From Balanoglossus misakiensis (lineage: Eukaryota > Hemichordata): a stretch of DNA of 64,000 bases. Location of the stretch: positions 4,464,001 to 4,528,000 of the forward strand of contig CM082588.2 of NCBI GenBank assembly GCA_040954595.2, in the 5' to 3' direction. The position numbers and the translations under genes are program-made. The notes beneath the pieces are model-generated. The model saw nothing but the letters and a program-made list of their open reading frames with translations. It searched no databases and was not told where the DNA came from. This document shows, in pieces, positions 53,052-64,000 of this stretch; the stretch's first letter is position 1; each line of letters opens with the position of its first letter.

Positions 53052-54815
53052 TTAGAAGACGTCATCGATGGCTTTGTTTATCTGTACGGATCTCAGGGTG
53101 AGCTTGCCGCCTTCATCTTCGAACACTCTGACGTGAATATATTCGTCGTCGCCAACGTCAACCTGGAGAGAGTCCAAATGTACAGATCGTTTAGCATGGT
53201 AGATGAGGCTTTGGTGCTCTTTAAAGGGTGGGGTTCGTCCTGTGTGCGGCTGCGCGGTTCCATTACGACACAGTAACAACTCAAGTAATTCCTCACATGA
53301 AACAAAATAACCACAAGGAGAGAGATTTTGTGCCAAAAGGTAATCAATCAGGAAACGAGATTCCTTGCAAACATATTTGGACAAGAAATAGACAGACGAT
53401 TACTAAATTTACCACTGATCGGTGGAAACTGGATACTTGGAATGTGTCTCATGAATATGTAAATAGGAAGAAAGAGTATCGTCCACTCATCATGAATGAC
53501 GTGCGTACATGTCGAAGCACACGTCCATATATACATATACTTGTACCCATATTTTCATTTAAACGTATTTAACATACGCCCTAGGACGTTAAACTACATC
53601 AAGAACAAATACAATTAAAATGCATTTAATCCATATGGCAAGTGTCCTCCATCCTAAAACTAATGAAAATCTGACGTGTCTTTTTCACGTTCTATTAATC
53701 TAGTGCCGTAGCCTCGCATTGCAGGTTGATCGGCGCTCTGCGGGGCTCTGAGTATCGAATGTACCCCCAGGCATGGCAAACGACAGACAAGTATGCGAGT
53801 TTCGTTGCTAGGTTACCCAGAAAAGGTTATACGCGGTACTGCAGGCATTTGACATGTAGGCCACCTTTCCCCGAGCCAGCGTCGCCACCCCTTCTGTCCA
53901 GATGTTCACTTATCTGAGTGATAACATTAACAAAAGGATGTCTTACCTTGACTCTGAAATTCTTTCCTTTCATAACCTGCACCTGATATAGCTTCACCTT
54001 AAACGTGTCAAAGTTCATGCTGATTTTATCTTCGACTTTGGTTTGCAGCTGCAAAGACAAACATAAACAAAACAATAAACAATCTGTGACGACACAACAA
54101 TTTTCTATTTGGTATGTTTTCCTATTCACGTGTAAATGAGCACCACGTCGGCATAGACTTCGAATTTCAGCCAACTGTCACGTAGACAAAACCGAATCAG
54201 CGAATGAGAACACCTCAGTCATATTAGCATAATTTATGCAAAGTATGCAAGTCGGGTATGCTCCATCGGTGCTAAAAGTTCACATTCTTCCGTGTGAGTT
54301 AGTGCTGATGAAAATCTATTCGTTTTATGGATACTGCGTCATACAGAAATTTGAAGAAGAAAAAGTAAAGTTTTGATTGACTATGTTCGCGTTTTTTACC
54401 TCATAACACAGATAGTAGCGGGTCCGCAGTGCAGTGCAGTAATAATTCCTTTGTTTTCATGTTTCAAGTCTATCAGTGTTTGAGGAAAATTATTTCCAAG
54501 AAACATTTTTGTTTCAGTTATTACTGCAACTCTTGACATCACACAAATTTGGACCAAGAATTGTCAACGTCGGGTCTATGCGCTCCAAAGAACTACATCA
54601 AATACCCTGCTACGGGTTTCGGAAATCGCCCCACCCCTCCTTCTCGTCTTACGCATCCCGCCGTTTTGTTGATGCAACAACCTGATTACACGGAAAAGGA
54701 AAGAGAAAAAGAAAGGACAAATCGACTTATCACCTACCGTATCTAACATTTCCTGAATGGCTGGCGTCCCGGGCTCCATATTCGACCACTCCCCAAGAAT
54801 AACGTGATCACTCAT
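53052..54815 (-). CDS. CSTB: Stefin 2 (type-1 cystatin), canonical
   Basis: Cysteine-protease inhibitor of the stefin A/B family, predicted cytosolic (no signal peptide). Exons 54738-54815 (donor GTAGGT), 53947-54048 and 53052-53162 join to 96 aa (human CSTB 98), phase 0 introns. The N-terminal trunk GEWSNMEPGTPAIQEMLDT lines up with human stefin B without gaps, including the Gly that enters the protease cleft. Exon 2 holds the hairpin QVMKG (QxVxG with Met for Val) followed by KNFRVK. Exon 3 begins VDVGDDEYIHVRVF and ends INKAIDDVF; the second loop is shorter than in human and lacks LP. The ATG at 54813-54815 is the first in frame; 58 nt upstream is a TTATAA box (54873-54878). It should be the active inhibitor of the pair. 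Confidence 0.93.
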
Positions 54816-54872
54816 GTTCTCTGGCTGCAAGAAAAAAGACGAAATGAGCTCGGACGCGTTGACCGCCTTCTC

Positions 54873-54878
54873 TTATAA
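54873..54878 (-). promoter_or_regulatory. CSTB: Stefin 2 TATA box
   Basis: TTATAA 58 nt upstream of the stefin 2 ATG, matching the arrangement of stefin 1. The CTTGCAG just before the ATG resembles a splice acceptor, but with a TATA box this close an unspliced leader of about 30 nt is simpler. Confidence 0.6.
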
Positions 54879-57262
54879 ACTCTCCTCTGTTTGTTTTGAC
54901 GTTCGGTATATGCTAAGTGGCGTTATTTTCAACATATATTAAGGTAGCTGGGTGGACCTTCGAATTCTTCAGTTCCATTTAAGCAAAGTTATTGGCGACT
55001 TCGTAAATAGAATTTCCGAAAGAATGTATCCTATAAGCTCACGGTACGCGTTTTTTCTTCTCAAGGGAGCAATTTCGATGGCGTTATGTCAACCTGCAAA
55101 ACGCCAATTCCTGCTACCAAAACCGGTTTGATTTTAAGTCATATCATCGAACGACAACACTGAAAGATTTAGCGATTTTGTGTATAACGAAACGACCACT
55201 AAAATGCATACAAGTGTGTATAAATGCGCCTCGACGCCATGTTTGTTTCGTTTAAAAAGACGTCCTCTAATTAGGATTCATACCCGCATCTTGAGCGAAA
55301 ACACGTAATCCTGTTATGTTTATATTTATTGTTCAGGAAAGTAAAACCGCTACAAAAATCGAAGCGCTGAACGACAAAATGTTCAGCAAATCTGAAAAGC
55401 TCCCACCAGCCTCAGTAACTTTAGGAAACATTCCATCTACCGCGGTTGCATCCAAATTTGTCCCTTAAAAACACACGATAGTTTACATTCTTCCTCACGT
55501 ATCAGTTTCAGTATATGATCAACCGTGATTCGTGCCGAGGTACTCATGCAGTCGCCCCTATCGGATGAGTGTTTCATCCCAGAAAGACTATAGCTCGGCA
55601 TATCGCGGCTACCATTGGGGAACAAATAACTCCAAACAAGGTACTTTCACCGGAGAGTAACCTTGTCAGCGTGAGTCAACCTCCAAATGACTTATCGGTA
55701 GATGACTAACTTTACACATCAAAGTAATCCATCCTTGACTTGCTGATGCGCATGCCCAACAGCCTAGTGAACGACCAACCTATTTCGAAGACCTGGTTTA
55801 TATACATGTACTGGTTTACGGGGGAGCGTATATATACTAGTAATTTGCATCTATTAACAGACATTTACACGGAACTCCAGAGAAATCCGAGCGAGAATAA
55901 CAAGACGTGAAGTCCTTTTCAACAGAAATGCCCCATATACAATTTGCGGTCTGCGGGGTCTTTCAAAAGTAGGTGAAAGTTTGTTTTGCTGGAAACTCTG
56001 GACATCACAGAGCAACTAAAATAGAAGGTGTTGACGAATGGACGCGGGCGGGCTGGGAAGCTGGGTCAAATATGACGACCAAAAGGCAAATCAACGACAG
56101 GGTTTGTACTGGCTGGCGATGCATGGAACCAGTCTGTACCGGCGCAACCGACACAAATGGCGGGAAGATAGTTTGAGAAACTCGAAATCGGTCACCTTTG
56201 CATTTCATAATAACGAAGACGCCATTGGTTGGTCTGCCTCATTTACTGAAATCATTACGATCCTGTGTGGTACATCGATTACATGGATACGGAATATACG
56301 AGAGCGACACTATATTTTTATTTGCCATGTTTAAGCACATTTCAACGTCACTTATGCAGACACTAAGATTTATGGACAAAAAATACGAGAACATTCCCGG
56401 TGCCTCCTTTCCAAACCAATTACTGTTTCAGTCCATTACATATCTGCAAACATGGAGATGCTACGATCACAAATATGTACAGGTCAGACGTCAGATGTTC
56501 TCAAGCGCGACTCGTACATGACAGCTTTACAGTTGTTCTGCGACGTGTCGTATATGTATATTTTACGAGTTGGCAGATTATAGCCTTGCTTGTACATGTA
56601 AATGCAGACGGTAAACCTCAATAATGTAGCAAGGTTTAACGCGAACTACATCAAAAATAGAATAATTTTAGAGAGGTAATTAAAAAATAAACCGTACTGA
56701 TTACGGCAAATAAACCACCCCGGCTCAGTTATACCTTTCCCCATTTCGTGTCAATAGACCGTTTGCTGGACTCCGCGAGACTCCGCGAGATCTCGCGTTG
56801 CTGGGCCCATCGTGTTTAACAACATAAAAGATACAATTTGCGTTATACTCTGCACCTAATCTAGTCCACCCTTCGTTTTATTAGTAGATGTGCCTCTGTC
56901 CAATAGGTCACCTTCGTGTCATCATGACCCATTATGACCTTACATCCTTGTACTCGCGTCCACCAGCGATTTAATTCCTACGTTATCAGGGGATTTTTAC
57001 AGCTGCCATCCGTTTCTGTTGATAAGAATCATGAATTGACTAATGTGTTGACACTAACAGTCACGTCCGCCACTGCTAATACTGGTATTTAGACACACTA
57101 TTGGTAGCTCAACAACCAGACCACCAAGTCCACTATATCAAGCATTGCCATTGATTTTGTTTATTCATTCGAGCACTGAATCAAATCGGAAAAATGTATT
57201 TGGATATTAAATGGGTATCAGGTGGATGACAGGTGTATTCGCCAGTCATGTATATTTGCATG
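54879..57262. other. Intergenic DNA, no gene seen
   Basis: No supported exon. A GC-rich spot near 56775-56800 has two CTCCGCGAGA units followed by TCTCGCG, forming the palindrome CGCGAGATCTCGCG; such TCTCGCGAGA-like motifs occur in some animal promoters, but no transcript start is evident here. Confidence 0.45.
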
Positions 57263-57681
57263 TTATTGGTACTGCCACCTGTTGGGAAACTGACCGGGTG
57301 AATTGAACGGGTCAGGTGAATCTGCATATTGCAAGTGCTTCACCTGTTGTTTGTCCCAAAGTGCACCGGGAAAATTAGCTAGTTCACCGAGAAATTTGAC
57401 GGAGGTTATAGAAGGCTGATGACCAAGCTCTCGCTGTGACCATTTCAACTCGTGTTCAGCCAGTAGAAGTCTGAGGACTCGTTGTTGGACCTGTCATCTC
57501 AGCCAGCTCTCAGACATTTCCTGTATTTCGACAGAACCACGCGTGTACATGGACGACTGCATCTCGACCAGCCTGTCTGCCGCCACGTGCTCTTTTTCAA
57601 GTCTTCTAACAAGCCGTCAGCTTCAGAATCGCCGGTCATAAGGTAACTGCTGAATCCTTGATTGTAAACACTAGGTGTCAT
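57263..57681 (-). pseudogene. Possible decayed ORF of unknown family
   Basis: On the minus strand an ATG at 57681 opens a coding-like frame (MTPSVYNQGFSSYLMTG). It would continue for about 110 more codons only if one base were gained in the A-run near 57595 and one TGA (57494-57496) were absent; the frame then stops at TAA 57263-57265. The predicted text is helix-rich (EKEHVAADRLVEMQ, RVLRLLLAEHEL). A TTATAG sits about 20 nt upstream of the ATG. No family is recognised, and it may be chance. It lies head-to-head with NT5E-C. Confidence 0.18.
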
Positions 57682-58552
57682 TCCGCCTGGAACTAGAGCC
57701 TATAAGTACCCACCATCATATTATCTGAGTTCTTAGAGATGCCTTTTGCTTGAGGCATAGCTCCAACCGAACTTTAGTGTTTATTATATCACTGACGGTT
57801 TGTAACATGGAATTTTAGCTTGCACACTGTCACGATACTCAGTGTTACGACCCGCGCCATCACAGTCTACAGTAAAGACCACTTTCTTCTTTCACAATTT
57901 AGCATCATTGATTTTACTGTCTTTAAATATCGGCAAAGTTTCCTCAGATAGACATCAGTGTGACAATATCTAACGCGTGAGCTACTACAACTCATATTTC
58001 GTCCCAGCTCGTGTCAACACGTGAGCTAAACCTCGTTTGCCAATCAGCCGTGTGCGAGCGTTCCGTGTCCGACGTTCACATAAATTTCAACGGAACACCC
58101 ACAGTTACACGTAACCTGGTCATTTTTTAGTTTCGAATGAATCGAGAGGATTAGGAAAACAAACCATATTTTTCTCTTCTAATTTCATATCTTCTTTATC
58201 GCCTGCCTTGCTACTTTTGGGTCAATTGCGCTCTGAGATAGGGTTTTAATCTTAGGGCGATGCCCCTATACATGTACATCTAATAAATTCGGACGTACAC
58301 CTGGTGACCAGTTCGAACCATGTATCACGTAGCAGTTACGTGGACTAAATCGCTTTATCAGATAATTTATCAATTCAGTTGGTTTGTATCATTAGACCGT
58401 TTTTTTGTGTCTATCAGTCTTTGGGTAGATTGCCATACGCTACTGCTTACGTGCATGAGAGTGTACCTGCCCACTTGACGTGACCCGATTTATCATTGTC
58501 CCGCTCGAACGGCAAAACATACTGACAGTTAGTCAACGGAGAGCACACGACG

Positions 58553-61500
58553 ATGCTTGCCGAAAGCAAAAGCTGCTTTTACGTCGTCCTTGCGGCATTG
58601 TTAGCCGCGTCAACGCGAGCAACCGAGCTGCATATCCTTCACACGAACGCCCAGTTTTCCCACATCGAAGAGTTCAACGCCAACGGCGCGCCGTGCTCCG
58701 GCAACGAGGAGTCGTGTTACGCGGGTGTGGCACGCCGAGTGACCGCCATCGAAGAAATACGATCGACGGTGGAGAACAGCGTGCTTCTTGACGCCGGAGA
58801 CACCTTCACCGGAACGGACTGGTACTCGGTTTTTCGAGGGCAGGCCTCGGCTCATTTCATGACCAGCCTGAACTACACAGCGGCGGTAAGTTTCAACAAC
58901 CATTTACAACTCTTTACAACCCAAAATTCGTACATGTAATTTGTCATGAGTACTATATTTACGTGTGGATTTTTAGTTGAAATATTTTGGTTCACATATT
59001 GGCAGGGTATGATATCATGATAGAAATAGTTTCGTCAGGAGCTGTGTTTTGCATCTTCATCTATCGAGAATCACTAAAAGGTGGAACACAAAATTTTGAA
59101 CCAAGGAGTGGGCAGGTAATGTTTTACGCTTAATGATACTTGTTCGATCCGACATAAACTGGGGGTATTTTCGTCGTAAACGGGGAATTACAGCAGCCAT
59201 GTCTCATTGAGTGGTGATTTGATCATGTTTGCCGTGCCAGCTGTATAAGACCGGCGGTGACTAGAAATGTGGTTATCTAACCGCTGAAAAGACCTGGGGT
59301 TGCGATTTAATCGTGTTTGCAAGAAGGACACTGCGTGGAAAAGTTGATTCAACAGTTCATTAGACTGCCAGTTCTTTGTGTGATGTATTGTGTAGACGTA
59401 TTGTCAGCCGCGTCAGGTATACTGCATTATTTACACTGAGAGGAACGCGTCTGTGCCGGGTTAGCAACACGGACAGCAAGGTCAAGAAATGTTACACGGC
59501 AGTTTTAATCGGTATCAGTACAGAACGGTAGTATTATCCCGCCGGATAGTGGGCAGAAATACATATATGTACAACAACACAGGAATTTTGTGACCTGGCA
59601 GATTGTCAAAATGATAAACTTGGTTGTTGCACAAAAAATATTTCTGTCGGAACAGAATTGGACCATACGTGAAAAACACAAGCCCTTACCGTGATTGAAA
59701 TTGTTGCTGAATATAAAACTCGCTATCTCGGACAGTGTTGTGACGACATAAATTATTTTGCGATATTTGTAATCTGAAAAACACGACAGGTGATATTTCT
59801 AGGTAAAATAACCCCATGAGAGGCATTGCTTACACTAAAGTACATGCCCTTGGTTCAGCCATTGTCCGATTGTAATGTTTATGCCGCTATCAATACCACA
59901 TTTGACCTCGGGGAAATACTCGTCCCGAACCCCATTCCTTGTGAAAGTGCCTTGAATAAATATCATGGTCAGTGTGTATGTCTAAAAAGAAACCAATTCT
60001 TAGGCTATAGATACTGGAGTTTCTCAAGCGTACACAACTGTACCCAGTGTTCATACTTATTGGTTCAGTCTGGCCGTCAATAGTATCATATAGCAAAGAC
60101 CAGCTTTCAATGGCATTCCAGCAAATAGGCCAATAACAGATAATAACTAGAGATTCCCCAACCGCTTGTACTTTTCAAGAGTACATTGACCTTCAAGGGA
60201 AAATGTCACACAGAGCTAAGGTGACATTTGCCAAGATTGGACTCAATCACCCGTTATTAAATCCGCGATGACATCATTTTATTGTTCTGTTAAGTACGTA
60301 TTATTTCCAGTGTTCACACAGGGCGAGCACTTTTACTTAATCCGTAAGAGACGCCCGTGGTGGTGGATGAGCTAATGCATCTTCCTCGCGGAAGAATTCA
60401 AACAACAGGGCAAACAGTGATGGGCGTGTATAGTAATTCAGGCGTCTGAGTGTATTGAATCCTTCCCCCGTCTATCCATGATAGTGACAACCCCCTCGTA
60501 TCTATTGAAATATTTCGTTGTTGTGTATATTGTACTGGTCCATCATTGACCCAAATATCTCTTGTACTTTTAGAGCCTCGGAAAGTACGACTTCTTGGAC
60601 GGTACCGATACACTTTTGGCCTTCCTGGAAAACACCACGTTCCCTGCTGTAGGATGTAACATCAACACAACGAATGAACCTGATTTCGCCAACCACCTCA
60701 TCCCGTCTGTGGTTCTGACCTTGTCAGATGACGACAGAGTTGGTATTGTGGGCTACAGCGATGACACTATCCCGGATGCATTCCGTACAGGTGAGTTATG
60801 GCACAGTCCATCTATCACATATCACACTGTGGTTGATGTGAGCTGGTAAACACAGTGCAATCCTGGAAAAGTCACCATTTGTATTGGAATCACAACCGTG
60901 TTCTCGTAAATGAAAGGTGACCTTTACTGCAGAATAAACTAACACAAGCGTAACATTCTTTCTATCGTATGAATGGAAAGAAAAAACTTGTACTTAACAC
61001 AGAATACTTAGCCATGCATGGCAGAGCCAGGTATGCTGAGGAATGTATTACGCTCTAGGTCATGGTTTGGCAAAAATTTCCAGCGTCCAAAAATGATTTG
61101 ACAGAAATTGTTACAGGGAACCACAAGCAAAGAATTTTTTGAAGAATTTGTGTGTCCTTCTTTCACTCTTTCCTTCTGTCCAAAATATATCCCTCAATCT
61201 ATCCCCACCACAGAAACTTCCATTGGTCAACTGATCGGTCAAACACACACCCTGCATTCACGAAATTTTTCTGGTACCTTTGCAGGTGATCTGATTTTCG
61301 ATGACGTCATCTCTTCGGTGCAGACTGAGGTCAGCCGTCTGGAGTCTGAAGGGGTGAACAAGATCGTCGCTCTTGGATACGGTGACACAGAGCTGCACCA
61401 AGCCGTCGCTGATGAGGTTGTTGGCGTTGATGTTATCGTCTATGGCGGCCCTAAAACTTTGCTCCACAATGGTAATAGCAGTAATAGTATGATATCTGAC

Positions 61501-63730
61501 GAGATGATAATTTTCCACTCATAACGAGATATCGCCAGACTTGGCCAATTACAGTAGCAACTGGTTGCTGACCAAGTAATACAAGTCAATCTTTTTTTAA
61601 CGAAACCAGAATAGGTACAGACTTTAATTTAGTGATGGGCAGCCTAGTTGTATCGCATCGTTATGCAAATTTATTTACATATACAGGTGCAGGCAATAAT
61701 AGTGAATTCTTGTACATCAATACATTGTAATTGAACATTTAGCTAGGTATATATTGGAACATCGTCCATGCTTTGTTGTTCTAGAGGTTTGATACTGATG
61801 GCTCTAAAGTGAAGAAATAACCTGATTACTTATCAATTTCCAATCAACAAGTTCGTCATCATGACGAAAGTTTTGATTGATAACATGTTCTTAATGCCGA
61901 TCTATATTTACACTGCAGGTGTGCCGGATGCTCCCGAAGACGAAGGTCGTGTCAGCGGCGACTACCCGACAGTTGTGAACCCAGGGAACGACCCCAAGGT
62001 CAATGTGTTAATGGTGACCGCTTACAAGTGGGGCAAATACCTTGGTCACCTCAACGTGACGTTCGACGTCGATGGCAAAGTGGTGAATTGGACGGGAAAT
62101 ACATTGTTGATGGAAAAGAGCATAGAAAAGGGTGAGTGCACTCATTCGGAATAGGGTTTTTTGTTGGGCCAAGACTGCATGAACACTTGAGGTTGGCCAA
62201 CTGTGACCAAATTTTTACGGGTGACCACTGGAATTCGTGAAATCTTCCAGACGCCTAACCAAAAATGTATTAATATTCAATCCAAATGTTTGTATATCTA
62301 TTAACAGATTCGGATGTAGCATCGGATGTTAGCGAATGGCGAGCTGAACTTGACACGGAACTCGCCCGAGTAATCGGCAAAACTCGCGTTCTCCTCGACG
62401 CAAGCGCAGAGACGTGTCGTCTGCAAGAATGCAACTTTCAAAATCTGCTGATGGACGGGGTCATCCACCATTATGCAAAACGGGGTCATGAAGACATCCA
62501 CTTTGCCATCGTCAACGCAGACAGTTATGACTACTACATAAACGAGACTGGTTCAGGTAAATTAACATTAGTCACATTCGAAGGCGCAACAGAGCAAAAG
62601 GCTGTCTAACGGCAAAAGTGGAAGTTATATAAGTTTACTTGAAAATTGTGTCATTAGTCAAAATTGGCCTAATTTAAACCCGAGTATCATAATGTTTTTG
62701 TGTGTGCAAATGTCCTGTATTTCAACGTTGCTGGCGCACTCGTTATTAAACTATATGTATGGATTTCTCACAACAGGCGATGTAACCTTTGGTGATGTGT
62801 GTGCTGTGAATTTGTACTGGGAGACCATGGATATTGTTGAACTCGAGGGCAAATTTGTACGACAGGCATTCGAGAGAGCAGTTGATAACTATGACGGATA
62901 CACTCAAATTGGATATTTTCTTCAAGTTTCTGGTAAGTTTCTGGAAAACGTTCAAAATGTGAGTGTGTAGTCACTGGCGGGCGCTAAATACTTGTTATTA
63001 ACTTGTGGTGGTGGTGGTGGTGACGACGACAACGACGACAAATACAGAGTCCCTGGACCATGGAAGGATGTACTGCATAGGCACCGCATTGTTGAACCGT
63101 GAACAGTTCGGTTACAAAAAATAACTCTACGCGCACATTTTCATTTCCAGGAGTACGCGTGACGTACGATATCCAGACTTGGCCGGGGCAGAGAGTGAAG
63201 GAATTATTAGTGAACTGTGCAGACTGTCGTGTGCCAGAGTACAAACCACTGGACGTCAATGCAGTCTACAAGTTTGTAACCAATAGTTACCTGGCGGGTG
63301 GAGGCAGTGGGTACAGCATGATTGGTGACAACAGACTCTCTCATTTTATAGGTGAGTACGTCATCAGATCAGTTAGTTAGTCTCACCACGGTCAATCCAC
63401 AATGAAGTGACCGTCACGGTGGTAAGTGCCAGGATGTAAGGGTCACATAAGGGTCAAGAAAATGGCGTCTTGGTTAACGATGGAATAACCTGAAGAATGC
63501 TTTTCTTTCTCTGAATCACTCCAGGGGACGAACAGCACGATATCATCCAGGAGTATATATCTGCAACGTCACCAATACTTCTTGGCGTCGAAGACAGAAT
63601 TATGTTTTCTAGTGGAAGTGAGTGTCCCGAACCCGTGAGCGGAGCGATACAGCTTTCAAGCTTTCACACAGGATTATTTACATCTTTTTTACTCACAGTA
63701 TTATTGTTTTTCGTCGACAATATTCATTGA
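58553..63730 (+). CDS. NT5E: 5'-nucleotidase-like protein NT5E-C, predicted catalytically dead, GPI-anchored
   Basis: CD73-family protein. Exons 58553-58885, 60574-60790, 61286-61471, 61919-62131, 62308-62556, 62777-62932, 63151-63351 and 63525-63730 join in frame to 586 aa; exon lengths 217, 186 and 156 equal those of NT5E-A and -B. It has a signal peptide (CFYVVLAALLAASTRA). The metal site is destroyed: HTNDIHAR has become HTNAQFSH, GNHEFD has become GKYDFL, GHSG has become GYGD, and GGHSNTF has become YGGPKTL. Only LLDAGD keeps its Asp. NSGGIRS has become NADSYDY, removing the phosphate-binding Arg. In contrast the disulfide Cys pairs (GAPCSGNEESC, CRLQEC, CADC) are kept. The C-terminus has VSGA and a hydrophobic tail (LFTSFLLTVLLFF), a GPI signal. 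With no stops, frameshifts or broken splice sites, it looks like a retained pseudoenzyme, not a pseudogene. Confidence 0.92.
58886..60573 (+). other. NT5E: NT5E-C intron 1
   Basis: 1.69-kb intron between exons 1 and 2. No exon, RNA gene or repeat was recognised in it. Confidence 0.6.
63427..63466 (+). repeat. 40-bp dispersed repeat, copy 2
   Basis: In NT5E-C intron 7; matches 3220-3259 at 37 of 40 positions, same orientation. Confidence 0.6.
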
Positions 63731-64000
63731 TAAGTTTGCTATGGTGACAATGTATACGGATTATAATCGAGAAGTATTAACCGATATTATAGGCAGTTTA
63801 GGGTCGTATAACCGAAAAAGGGTAACTATTTCGACCAAAGAGTAATTGTATCTTTTTTCTGTTCTTTGTGTTGTATTTGTTTTCTGTTTCGTTCATTCTT
63901 AACCCTCAGGTAAAGTTTCGTCGTAGTTGACAAGATTCTAGTTCTCTTACTTGAGCTGTTCTGGTGGTACGTCGCCCTCTACAATATTAAAAAGAAATAC
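63731..64000 (+). other. NT5E-C 3' flank
   Basis: Probable 3' UTR; a weak ATTAAA signal lies near 63985. Nothing else seen. Confidence 0.4.

Overview
The window is nuclear DNA from an invertebrate animal. Every multi-exon gene has GT-AG introns, the introns and intergenic DNA are AT-rich, and there are several microsatellites and small foldback elements. The set of genes (a tyrosyl-tRNA synthetase with an EMAP-II tail, an SLC16A10/A2-like transporter, intronless Mab-21, stefins and a CD73 family cluster) suits a marine invertebrate such as a cephalochordate, hemichordate or mollusc. The sequence alone does not settle which, and I do not claim a species.

Left part (1-11 kb). An AGPAT3/4-type lysophosphatidic acid acyltransferase gene runs leftwards from about 6.4 kb and leaves the window. 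It carries two tandem copies of the exon that encodes the catalytic HX4D motif. Both are exactly 170 nt with matching splice phases, so they can only be used one at a time. A 116-bp foldback transposon with a perfect 9-bp target duplication sits between them. A complete 12-exon YARS1 gene (530 aa) follows on the plus strand.

Middle (11-34 kb). A short possible secreted-peptide or terminal exon lies at 11.5 kb. A GC-rich intronless Mab-21/cGAS-like gene (743 aa) lies at 12.7-15.0 kb on the minus strand. A 4-exon monocarboxylate-transporter-family gene (551 aa, closest to MCT8/MCT10) runs from 20.7 to 31.2 kb on the plus strand.

Right part (34-64 kb). This holds three ecto-5'-nucleotidase (CD73/NT5E) family genes and two stefin (type-1 cystatin) genes. 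NT5E-A (563 aa, no GPI signal, presumably secreted) and NT5E-B (579 aa, GPI signal) are tandem on the minus strand with nearly identical exon lengths. Two 3-exon stefin genes follow on the minus strand; one has lost the QxVxG protease-binding loop. NT5E-C (586 aa, GPI signal) is on the plus strand. It has an intact reading frame and disulfide scaffold but has lost nearly every metal ligand and both catalytic-dyad residues, so it looks like a conserved pseudoenzyme.

Functionally, NT5E-A and -B would turn extracellular AMP into adenosine, one soluble and one membrane-bound, while NT5E-C probably binds something without hydrolysing it. The main findings are the paired catalytic exons in AGPAT and the catalytically dead CD73 paralogue.
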